A stretch of 8,167 nucleotides of DNA from NCBI GenBank assembly GCA_029857855.1, contig JAOUGG010000087.1, positions 1-8,167 of the forward strand. The letters run 5' to 3'. This DNA comes from Acidimicrobiia bacterium (GTDB taxonomy: Bacteria; Actinomycetota; Acidimicrobiia; Acidimicrobiales; SZUA-35). A program made the translations under genes and the position numbers. Below, piece by piece: positions 1-8,167 of the stretch. Under the pieces are notes generated by a model. That model did not search any database. It saw only the letters and a list, made by a program, of their open reading frames with translations, and was not told the origin of the DNA. Within the stretch, counting starts at the first letter, position 1. Each line of letters opens with the position of its first letter.

Positions 1-1655
1 GGGGCGGGGGCCGGGGTGCGGTCGTCGGGGAGGCGGAGCGCCCGGACGATACGTCGACAGTTGCGGTGCACCAGATCCAGAGCCTCCATCAGCTCTATCT
101 CGAAGGAGTAGGTCTCGACCCGACCACCCTCGGGGGCGGCCAAGCGCTGGGCCAGGTGGCGGCTGGTCTCGGCCTCGAGATCCCGGAAATCGGACTTCGT
201 CTTGAGTACCTGCCTGGTCAGCTTCCAGCTGCGCTCGCCGACCGCCACCAACGACAGGTCGAGCGTGTCGAGGGCGGCGGCGTGGAGCTCGTCGAGCAGC
301 TCCCTGGTCGACTCGCTGACCTCCACCATCGTCTCCAGCCGCTGGTAGCCCTTGTTGATGACCTGGCTCTCGATGGTGTCGCTCAGCTGCTCGACGGCGT
401 TGGCCGCGGCCAGCATCGCCAGCAGGTCGTCGCGCTGCTCAGACCCGAGGCGACGCTGGCCGACGGCACCGAGGTAATTGAGAATCTGGGCGTGCAGCTC
501 GTCGATGCGCTGCTCCCGTTCGACGAGCTCATCGAGTTGAGCACGACGGCCGTCGATGGCTGCGGGCACCGCGTCGGCGAGCAGCTCGCGGGCCTTGAGC
601 CCCATCCGCATCACCTCCTTGTGCACCATCTCGAGCGCCAGCACCGGCGTATCGATCAGATCGTCGTCGAGGAAGGCGGCCTGGCCCTCACCGGCGATCC
701 GCCCCGCCCGATCGGGCACGATGCGGCGAACGAGCGCCACCACCGGGGTGAGGAAAGCGAGGAAGACCACGGTGTTGGCCAGGTTGAACAGCGTGTGGGC
801 GTTGGCGATCTGGCGGGGGGAGGCGTTGACGTCGCTGGAGCTGATGGCCTCGACTATGGCGGCGATCTGAGGGATGAAGAAGACGGCGATCGACGCCCCC
901 ATCACGTTCACCACCACGTGGACCATGGCGGTCCGGAATGCCTCCGACCCTTTGCCGATCGCCGCCAGCAGCGCGGTGACACAGGTACCGATGTTGGCGC
1001 CGAGGACGATGGCGATCGCCGTTTCCAGGCTGATCAGCCCGTCGGCCGCCATCACCACCACGATCCCGGTTGTGGCGCTGGACGACTGCACCAGCCCGGT
1101 GAAGACCACGCCCATGGCCACGGCGGTCAACGGGCTGGTGGCATCGGACATGAGCTTGAGGAACGGGTCGTAGGACCTGAGGGGTGACATGGAGTCGCTC
1201 ATGATGTCCATGCCCAGGAACACGAAGCCGAGGCCGGCGACCGCCGATCCCAGGTACCGGATCTGTCGTCGTTTGACGGAGACGCCGAGCAGTGCGCCCA
1301 CGGCAAGCAGGGCGAGCGCGTAATCGGTGACCTTGAGCGCAATTACCTGAGCGGTGACGGTCGTTCCCAGATTGGCGCCGATGATGACCGAGGCGGCCTG
1401 GGTGAGCGACAACAATCCGGCGCTCACGAACCCGACGGTCAACACCGTGGTCACCGACGACGACTGGATCACCGCCGTCACGACCCCGCCGGTGGTCGCC
1501 CCGAGCAACCGGTTCGACGACAGCTTGGCGAGAGCCCACCGCAGCCGGTCGTCGCCCAGAGCCTTCAAGGCGTCGGTCACCTCGGCCATGCCGATCAGGA
1601 AAAGAGCCAGCCCTCCGGCCAATCCCATGATGAGAGTGCCCCACGCAACTTCCAT
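1..1655 (-). CDS. Na+/phosphate cotransporter family protein with PhoU-like C-terminal domain (3' end cut by the window)
   Basis: This is a membrane protein of the Na/Pi-cotransporter (NptA/YjbB-like) family, expected to move inorganic phosphate with sodium across the cytoplasmic membrane. Reading down from an ATG at 1655 gives 551 open codons with no stop before the window edge. Residues about 1-310 are hydrophobic. They contain the two family repeats: QSSSVTT at 64-70 followed by GANLGTT at 93-99, and QSSSATT at 190-196 followed by GANIGT at 219-224. Residues about 335-540 are charged and helical, as in PhoU-like domains fused to this family. Family members are commonly about 550 residues, so only a short tail is probably missing. 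The start is not certain: GGGG lies almost against the ATG, and ATG codons at residues 10 and 23 are alternatives. The gene follows the propeller gene on the same strand, but a 94-base gap with an inverted repeat suggests separate transcription. Direction of transport and ion use are inferred from the family. Confidence 0.9.
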   Translation of the reverse strand, partial: MEVAWGTLIMGLAGGLALFLIGMAEVTDALKALGDDRLRWALAKLSSNRLLGATTGGVVTAVIQSSSVTTVLTVGFVSAGLLSLTQAASVIIGANLGTTVTAQVIALKVTDYALALLAVGALLGVSVKRRQIRYLGSAVAGLGFVFLGMDIMSDSMSPLRSYDPFLKLMSDATSPLTAVAMGVVFTGLVQSSSATTGIVVVMAADGLISLETAIAIVLGANIGTCVTALLAAIGKGSEAFRTAMVHVVVNVMGASIAVFFIPQIAAIVEAISSSDVNASPRQIANAHTLFNLANTVVFLAFLTPVVALVRRIVPDRAGRIAGEGQAAFLDDDLIDTPVLALEMVHKEVMRMGLKARELLADAVPAAIDGRRAQLDELVEREQRIDELHAQILNYLGAVGQRRLGSEQRDDLLAMLAAANAVEQLSDTIESQVINKGYQRLETMVEVSESTRELLDELHAAALDTLDLSLVAVGERSWKLTRQVLKTKSDFRDLEAETSRHLAQRLAAPEGGRVETYSFEIELMEALDLVHRNCRRIVRALRLPDDRTPAPA

Positions 1656-1698
1656 GCCCCGTATGGTGGCACACCCTGTGAGCCACCGCTCGTTCTAC

Positions 1699-1733
1699 GG
1701 TACTCAGGTGACACGTCGGGTCACCTGAGCACC
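1699..1733. repeat. 14-bp inverted repeat, possible terminator or operator
   Basis: The arms 1699-1712 and 1720-1733 are complementary except for one A/C mismatch (1702 against 1730), around a 7-base loop. The inner ten pairs (CTCAGGTGAC with GTCACCTGAG) are perfect. It starts 17 bases beyond the stop codon of the propeller gene and lies 44 bases or more before the start of the phosphate transporter gene, both on the minus strand. There is no T run after it, so it could be a U-less actinobacterial terminator of the upstream gene. It could equally be an operator for the transporter gene. Confidence 0.55.
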
Positions 1734-1749
1734 GAATCTCGGAAAGGGA

Positions 1750-5016
<3,267 letters not shown>

Positions 5017-5023
5017 GCTCGCG

Positions 5024-5028
5024 CTCCT
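5024..5028 (-). promoter_or_regulatory. Ribosome binding site that sets the propeller start
   Basis: On the minus strand AGGAG is followed by a seven-base spacer and the ATG at 5016. This favours 5016 over the longer in-frame start at 5067, whose extra 17 residues carry no recognisable signal. Confidence 0.75.
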
Positions 5029-5077
5029 GGGTTCGACGATTGCTCTGCCTGCAATCCATCCATGCAAACTGTCTCAC

Positions 5078-5083
5078 AAAGTA
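5078..5083 (-). promoter_or_regulatory. Weak candidate -10 box for the propeller gene
   Basis: TACTTT on the minus strand lies about 60 bases before the propeller start, in the divergent gap. A loose TTCGAC sits 18 bases further upstream in the -35 position. The match is poor and rests on spacing and partial consensus only. Confidence 0.22.
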
Positions 5084-5121
5084 GCGCTCGACGACCCGCC
5101 GGTCGAACTCCCGAGCAAGGC

Positions 5122-5146
5122 GGGCTCGAACCTGCGACCCCGTGGT
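5122..5146 (-). other. tRNA 3'-half-like fragment (possible attachment-site or tRNA remnant)
   Basis: Read on the minus strand, this stretch begins with ACCACGGGGTC and continues with GCAGGTTCGAGCCC. It resembles the 3' side of an anticodon stem, the variable loop, and the T arm with its GGTTCGA box; from memory it is closest to elongator tRNA-Met. The T stem is spoiled: GCAGG should be followed after the loop by CCTGC, but CCGCC is present, as if one T were lost. No D arm, 5' anticodon-stem strand or matching acceptor strand lies nearby, so it is not a working tRNA. Sequence similarity to tRNA breaks off near the anticodon loop, where tyrosine integrases often cross over. This makes an old attachment site or a decayed tRNA piece plausible. 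Chance resemblance remains possible. Confidence 0.45.
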
Positions 5147-5174
5147 AGGTTCGGGGTCCGGGCGCAAATCCACT

Positions 5175-5183
5175 GGGGGAAGG
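5175..5183 (+). promoter_or_regulatory. Ribosome binding site of the ceramidase-like gene
   Basis: The purine run GGGGGAAGG ends eight bases before the ATG at 5192. An in-frame GTG at 5183 could also use the first part of this run and would add three residues (V-H-S). ATG is preferred for codon type and spacing. A TAGGTT at 5146-5151 sits where a -10 box could be, but no -35 box is recognisable. Confidence 0.6.
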
Positions 5184-5191
5184 TGCACTCG

Positions 5192-6670
5192 ATGAACGGT
5201 TGCCGGGTCGGCGTTGGACACGTCGAGATCACCCCGAAGCACAAGGGCCCGACCGGAGGATGGGGCATCGGGTTCGGAACACTTCAGGCGAAACCTCCAA
5301 CCGATCCGGCCGAGAAGCTGTACGCCACGGCCATCGCCCTCGAGGATGCCGACGGGCGGCGAATGGTCTTCGTCAACGCCGATCTCCATTGTGCGTCGCG
5401 CCCCGTCTGGGAGGCGGTGGCGTCGGGCGCCGGACTCGACCCGTCGCAGCTCGTGCTCAGCGGCTCCCACACCCACAACGGGCCCGGCCAGCCCTATGGC
5501 GGCTGGCTGTTCGCGTTCGGTTCGACCCTGCCACTCGGCCTCAGCGGCCACAAACGATGGCTGGTCGACCGCATTGGAAAGGCCGTGGCCGAAGCCGTCG
5601 AGGCGTTGGCGCCCGGTGGGGTCACGGTGGTGCGGGGTGTGGTCGACGGCGTCGGCAACAATCGGGCCACCCCGGCCTGGAACCAGTACCCGCCCGACGT
5701 GATCGAAGACTTTCTCACCAACGGCCCCGGCCGCCACCTCGCCGACGAGCCGCGCAACGCAGCCCGTTACCGCGACCCACGCATCACCGTTCTGGCGGCC
5801 CGGAGCGACGACGGGGCCGACCGAGGTGCGCTGGCCTGGTACGGGGTCCACCCGAACTCGGTGGGGCCGAAGCATCCGACCTTCAGTGCCGACCTCTACG
5901 GCTGGGCCCGCCACCACGTCGTCGCCGCCACCGCCACACCGATCGGGTTCGGCGGTGGACCGGCGGGCGACGTGTCGCCTCAGACGCTGGCCGACGACGG
6001 ACACATGCTGCCGCCGCTTGAGTCGGCGGCCGACGCCCAGGGTGTCGGACTGGCGGCGGAACTCGGAGGTCGCATCGGGGCCGCCGTCGTCGAGTTGCTG
6101 CAGGCGGCCGAACCCGAACCGTTCACTCTCGCCGTGGCCTATGACGACTGGTGCGCCGACGACGTGCTACCAAACCCGATCTACGGCATGACCCAATTGG
6201 GGGCGGGGATCGACGGACCGACCGACCTGTGGCCCCAACTCGAGGCCGGGATCCACAGCCCCCGGGTGAAGGAGATGGCCAAGCGGCAGTTTCCACCCGA
6301 CGATCCTCAGCACCCGAAGGTCCCGTGGTTCCATGCCCTGAAGGTGCCGGTGACGGCCCGGCGGGTGTTCGACTGGGGCATCCCCGGCTCGTATCCGCTG
6401 CACGTGATCCGGGTCGGCGATCACGTCTTCGCCACCGTGCCCGGCGAGCCGACGGTCATGAACTGCTGGCGGACCGAACAGGCGATGGTCGCTGCGACCG
6501 GCGCCGCCACCGCATCGGTCATCGGCTACGCCGGCGACTACTGCGCCTACTGGGTCACCCCCGAGGAGTACCGGGAACAGCGCTACGAAGCCGGTTCGAC
6601 GGTGTTCGGGCGCGAGGCGTCGACCGAACTGCGGAAGGCGTTGGAACGATTGGCGACGACGATCGACTGA
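5192..6670 (+). CDS. Neutral/alkaline ceramidase-type zinc hydrolase
   Basis: This 492-residue protein matches the N-terminal catalytic domain of neutral/alkaline (non-lysosomal) ceramidases, which split the amide bond of ceramides into sphingoid base and fatty acid. The visible family marks come in order. VGVGHVEITP (6-15) forms the first strand. SHTHNGPG (92-99) supplies a zinc His. GVHPNS (218-223) supplies the second His. GDVSP (259-263) contains the expected catalytic Ser262. VPGEPT (416-421) contains the Glu ligand. GYAGDY (445-450) contains the Tyr ligand, and TPEEYREQRYEAGSTVFG (456-473) is the typical closing segment. Roles are assigned by analogy with the Pseudomonas enzyme. The protein stops soon after this segment, so the Ig-like C-terminal domain of the longer (about 650-700 residue) enzymes is absent. 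No signal peptide follows the chosen start. The true substrate may be another N-acyl lipid, since sphingolipids are not usual in actinobacteria. The gene is divergent from the propeller gene and converges on the lipoprotein gene. Confidence 0.86.
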   Translation: MNGCRVGVGHVEITPKHKGPTGGWGIGFGTLQAKPPTDPAEKLYATAIALEDADGRRMVFVNADLHCASRPVWEAVASGAGLDPSQLVLSGSHTHNGPGQPYGGWLFAFGSTLPLGLSGHKRWLVDRIGKAVAEAVEALAPGGVTVVRGVVDGVGNNRATPAWNQYPPDVIEDFLTNGPGRHLADEPRNAARYRDPRITVLAARSDDGADRGALAWYGVHPNSVGPKHPTFSADLYGWARHHVVAATATPIGFGGGPAGDVSPQTLADDGHMLPPLESAADAQGVGLAAELGGRIGAAVVELLQAAEPEPFTLAVAYDDWCADDVLPNPIYGMTQLGAGIDGPTDLWPQLEAGIHSPRVKEMAKRQFPPDDPQHPKVPWFHALKVPVTARRVFDWGIPGSYPLHVIRVGDHVFATVPGEPTVMNCWRTEQAMVAATGAATASVIGYAGDYCAYWVTPEEYREQRYEAGSTVFGREASTELRKALERLATTID

Positions 6671-6688
6671 CCTGGGCGCATCGGTCGG

Positions 6689-7750
6689 TCAGCCGCCCAT
6701 GCCTGAGACGTCACCAAGGTCGAATCCGAGTTCGGCTTCGGTCACCACCTCGGCGGCCGGCGGCGGGGTGATGTCGACGGCCGCGCCGTGGTCGAAGAGG
6801 TCATAGATCATCGTGACCGATGCGATGTCGTTTTCGGCCGTCTGCTCGAGATCCGTCATTTCGATCTGGAATCGCTGCAGGAACTCGTCGGCGACCCACA
6901 GGTCGAGCGTGTAGGAACCGTTCTCGGGCAGGTCGTCGCCGAACGCGGCGCGCTGCTCGGCGGTCATCGACGCAACGTCGATCTCGGACCGGTAGCGGTC
7001 GGCGGTCATGCCCCGCAGCTCCTCCTGACCGACGAACTCGACCGTGTGGCCGCTGTCGGCGAGGCCGCTCAGTGCGTCGGCCGGGGTCGCCGTGTCGACG
7101 CCGAAGTCCTGGGTCAAATTGCCGCTGCCGTCGGCGTCGGTCTCCAGCCACTTGTCGCCGACACCGAACATGGCCAGCAGGCCCCACTTGACCCATGAGC
7201 GGTCGCCGATGGTCCGGACCTGCATCGGTTCCTCGAAGAACGGCGCCATCATCGCCATCGCCGCTGCGGCGTCGGGGTCGTCGGCAGCGGCGGGATCGGC
7301 CTCCAAGGCCGCCCCCATGAGCCCGCTCATGTCCATCGAGATCTCGGATGACGCCGTGGCCTCGTCGAACGCACCGCTGAACTGGATGTTAACCGTTCCC
7401 ATCTCCGAGGTCGGCCCGCCGGTCAGTTCCATGGTGGCCTCGAAGCGGCCGCTCGTCTGCTCGCTCGTGGCGGCCAGCAGATCGTCGAGTTCCGCTGCGT
7501 CGAGCACGTCACCGGCGGTGGCGCCGCCGCCGGCCTCGTCGCCGCCGTCGGACGAACCCTCTGCGCCGTCTGATTCATCGGCCTCCATAGCGGCGTCATC
7601 ATCGGCGACGTCATTCGACTCGTCGACGGCCTCGCTGCTCAACGATTCCGAATCGGTGTCGGCCGAACCGGCGTCGGTGGCGACGCCGTCGGAGGTGCAG
7701 GCCGCGGCCATGAGCCCGAGGGCAACAAACAAAACCAGGATGCGCTTCAC
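6689..7750 (-). CDS. Putative lipoprotein with acidic linker and LppX/LprG-like domain
   Basis: This is a 353-residue predicted lipoprotein, exported and anchored on the outside of the cytoplasmic membrane. It starts at GTG 7750 with Lys-Arg, a hydrophobic stretch (4-16) and the lipobox-like end LMAAAC, which puts the lipidated cysteine at residue 18. Residues about 20-90 are rich in Asp, Glu, Ser, Ala and Gly, with almost no positive charge: a flexible acidic spacer. From about 100 on it has the pattern of LppX/LprAFG or LolA-fold proteins: GRFEATMELTGG, a Met/Ala-rich segment (150-172), VRTIGDRSWVKW (178-189), and late DLWVADEFLQRFQIEMT (283-299). Such proteins bind or shuttle lipids in mycobacteria, but the match here is by pattern only and the ligand is unknown. 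A longer frame up to 7870 is rejected because it would run through the terminator hairpin and bury the signal peptide. The stop is 18 bases from that of the converging ceramidase-like gene. Confidence 0.8.
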   Translation of the reverse strand: MKRILVLFVALGLMAAACTSDGVATDAGSADTDSESLSSEAVDESNDVADDDAAMEADESDGAEGSSDGGDEAGGGATAGDVLDAAELDDLLAATSEQTSGRFEATMELTGGPTSEMGTVNIQFSGAFDEATASSEISMDMSGLMGAALEADPAAADDPDAAAAMAMMAPFFEEPMQVRTIGDRSWVKWGLLAMFGVGDKWLETDADGSGNLTQDFGVDTATPADALSGLADSGHTVEFVGQEELRGMTADRYRSEIDVASMTAEQRAAFGDDLPENGSYTLDLWVADEFLQRFQIEMTDLEQTAENDIASVTMIYDLFDHGAAVDITPPPAAEVVTEAELGFDLGDVSGMGG

Positions 7751-7754
7751 ACCG

Positions 7755-7766
7755 CTCCCTCTTCCT
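7755..7766 (-). promoter_or_regulatory. Purine-rich ribosome binding site before a GTG start
   Basis: On the minus strand the run AGGAAGAGGGAG ends four bases before the GTG at 7750. AGGAAG (10-base spacer) and AGGGAG (4-base spacer) are both possible pairing sites. Their position, with the Lys-Arg signal peptide just after, fixes the lipoprotein start. Confidence 0.6.
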
Positions 7767-7804
7767 CCCGCCCACGCTGCGGGATCGCCGGTTTGAGGCC
7801 ACCC

Positions 7805-7810
7805 AGCATA
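7805..7810 (-). promoter_or_regulatory. Candidate -10 box for the lipoprotein gene
   Basis: TATGCT on the minus strand stands out in a GC-rich gap, about 55 bases before the GTG start and downstream of the terminator of the preceding gene. No clear -35 box is seen. The terminator requires the lipoprotein gene to have its own promoter in this gap, which supports the call modestly. Confidence 0.35.
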
Positions 7811-7844
7811 GGCCGGCCACGAGCGCGACGCGTGGCAGGCCCGA

Positions 7845-7922
7845 CTCGTCACCGCGACGTCTGGTAGCAAAAAGCGAGGTCTGACCTCGCTTTTTGCTAC
7901 CAGAGTTCAGCCGGGTGACGAG
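7845..7922. repeat. Outer 9-bp arms around the terminator hairpin
   Basis: CTCGTCACC at 7845-7853 is complementary to GGTGACGAG at 7914-7922. The two arms lie outside the 21-bp hairpin, with internal loops of 6 and 9 bases between. Together they make a nested palindrome of 78 bases that stops one base short of the crotonase stop codon. Confidence 0.6.
7860..7904. terminator. Strong hairpin terminator with T tracts on both strands
   Basis: The arms 7860-7880 and 7884-7904 are perfectly complementary over 21 bases around the loop CTG (7881-7883). The core GCGAGGT/ACCTCGC is flanked by AAAAA on one side and TTTTT on the other, so either strand gives a GC stem followed by a T run. It begins 19 bases after the stop of the crotonase gene, which it should terminate. 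Read on the plus strand it would also stop transcripts running through the lipoprotein locus. Confidence 0.9.
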
Positions 7923-7923
7923 C

Positions 7924-8167
7924 CTACGAGGACGACGAGGCCTGTGCAGCCTGCGAGGCCTGGAAGCCGGATCGGTCCTGGGCGATGGCCTCGGTCAGGG
8001 CGTCGGCCAGGTCGCCTCGGGCCCTGGCCTTGGTTCCGGCAAACGCGCCCCGGTGCAACTGCGATAGCGCCTCGGCCTTGGCCATCACGGCCGCCTTGTG
8101 GCCCTCGGGGGCGACGACCTCGTCGAGGTAGCCGACGTCGCACGCCGCCTGTGGCCGATGGAGCTCG
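7924..8167 (-). CDS. Enoyl-CoA hydratase/isomerase family protein, C-terminal fragment
   Basis: The last 80 codons and TAG stop of a gene that begins beyond the right edge are visible. GYLDEVVAPE (12-21 of the fragment) resembles the G-[LY]-V-[DN]-E-V-V segment after the crotonase core. The following helices, AVMAKAEALSQLHRGAFAGTK, are like the C-terminal helices of enoyl-CoA hydratases (often A-x-x-L-A-x-x-P-x-x-A-x-x-x-T-K). The active-site part lies outside the window, so hydratase, isomerase or another crotonase activity cannot be told apart. The end is Ala/Gln/Ser-rich and closes with four serines. A strong terminator follows directly. Confidence 0.7.
   Translation of the reverse strand, partial: ELHRPQAACDVGYLDEVVAPEGHKAAVMAKAEALSQLHRGAFAGTKARARGDLADALTEAIAQDRSGFQASQAAQASSSS

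Noticed and set aside
66..1187. A long plus-strand open frame opposite the phosphate transporter, with many similar ones opposite the propeller (for example 2221-3153 and 3946-5148).
   Set aside because: Their translations are compositionally skewed (His/Arg/Gly/Val-rich) with no domain pattern, while the opposite frames give clear protein families. They are by-products of GC-rich third positions.
5075..5190. A complete tRNA gene in the divergent gap.
   Set aside because: Only the 3' half is recognisable; no D arm, no 5' anticodon-stem strand, no acceptor pairing, and the T stem is broken.
6671..6688. A terminator between the converging ceramidase-like and lipoprotein genes.
   Set aside because: The 18-base gap has no complementary arms of useful length and no T run on either strand.
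7751..7870. A 40-residue extension of the lipoprotein up to an ATG at 7870.
   Set aside because: It would begin inside the terminator hairpin and place the signal peptide internally. The GTG at 7750 has a purine-rich site and gives a normal lipoprotein signal.
7907..8143. An Arg/Gly-rich minus-strand open frame overlapping the crotonase end.
   Set aside because: It is the crotonase sequence read in another frame; the frame ending at 7924 gives the recognisable C-terminal helices.

Overview
The window is uniformly GC-rich, with strong G/C preference at third codon positions, a GTG start and a lipobox lipoprotein. This suggests an actinomycete, perhaps a marine or environmental Acidimicrobiia-type lineage. 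That placement is inferred from base composition and protein style, not from a marker gene. It looks like ordinary chromosome: no phage, transposase, CRISPR or defence gene is visible.

Layout, left to right. (1) 1-1655, minus strand: a nearly complete Na+/phosphate cotransporter-family protein with a PhoU-like C-terminal half, running off the left edge. (2) 1656-1749: a short gap with a strong 14-bp inverted repeat. (3) 1750-5016, minus: a 1088-residue Asp-box (BNR/sortilin-like) beta-propeller protein. (4) 5017-5191: the only divergent gap. It holds the ribosome binding sites of both flanking genes and a stretch that looks like the 3' half of a tRNA gene. (5) 5192-6670, plus: a compact neutral/alkaline ceramidase-type metallohydrolase with the expected zinc and catalytic motifs. 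(6) 6689-7750, minus: a lipoprotein with an acidic linker and a probable LppX/LprG (LolA-fold) domain, converging on the ceramidase gene with an 18-bp gap. (7) 7751-7923: a putative promoter for the lipoprotein and a perfect 21-bp hairpin with T tracts on both strands, inside a further pair of 9-bp arms. (8) 7924-8167, minus: the C-terminal end of a probable enoyl-CoA hydratase/isomerase.

The genes do not form one evident pathway. The lipid-related genes (ceramidase, LppX-like lipoprotein, crotonase) are close together but on different strands and separated by a terminator, so a shared lipid role is only a weak inference. No gap without a gene exceeds about 175 bases. The points most worth a second look are the tRNA-3'-half-like remnant between the divergent genes, the short tandem repeat inserted in the propeller gene, the nested palindrome at 7845-7922, and the ceramidase-like enzyme without a visible signal peptide or C-terminal domain. 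I did not find convincing evidence of a wholly new system.
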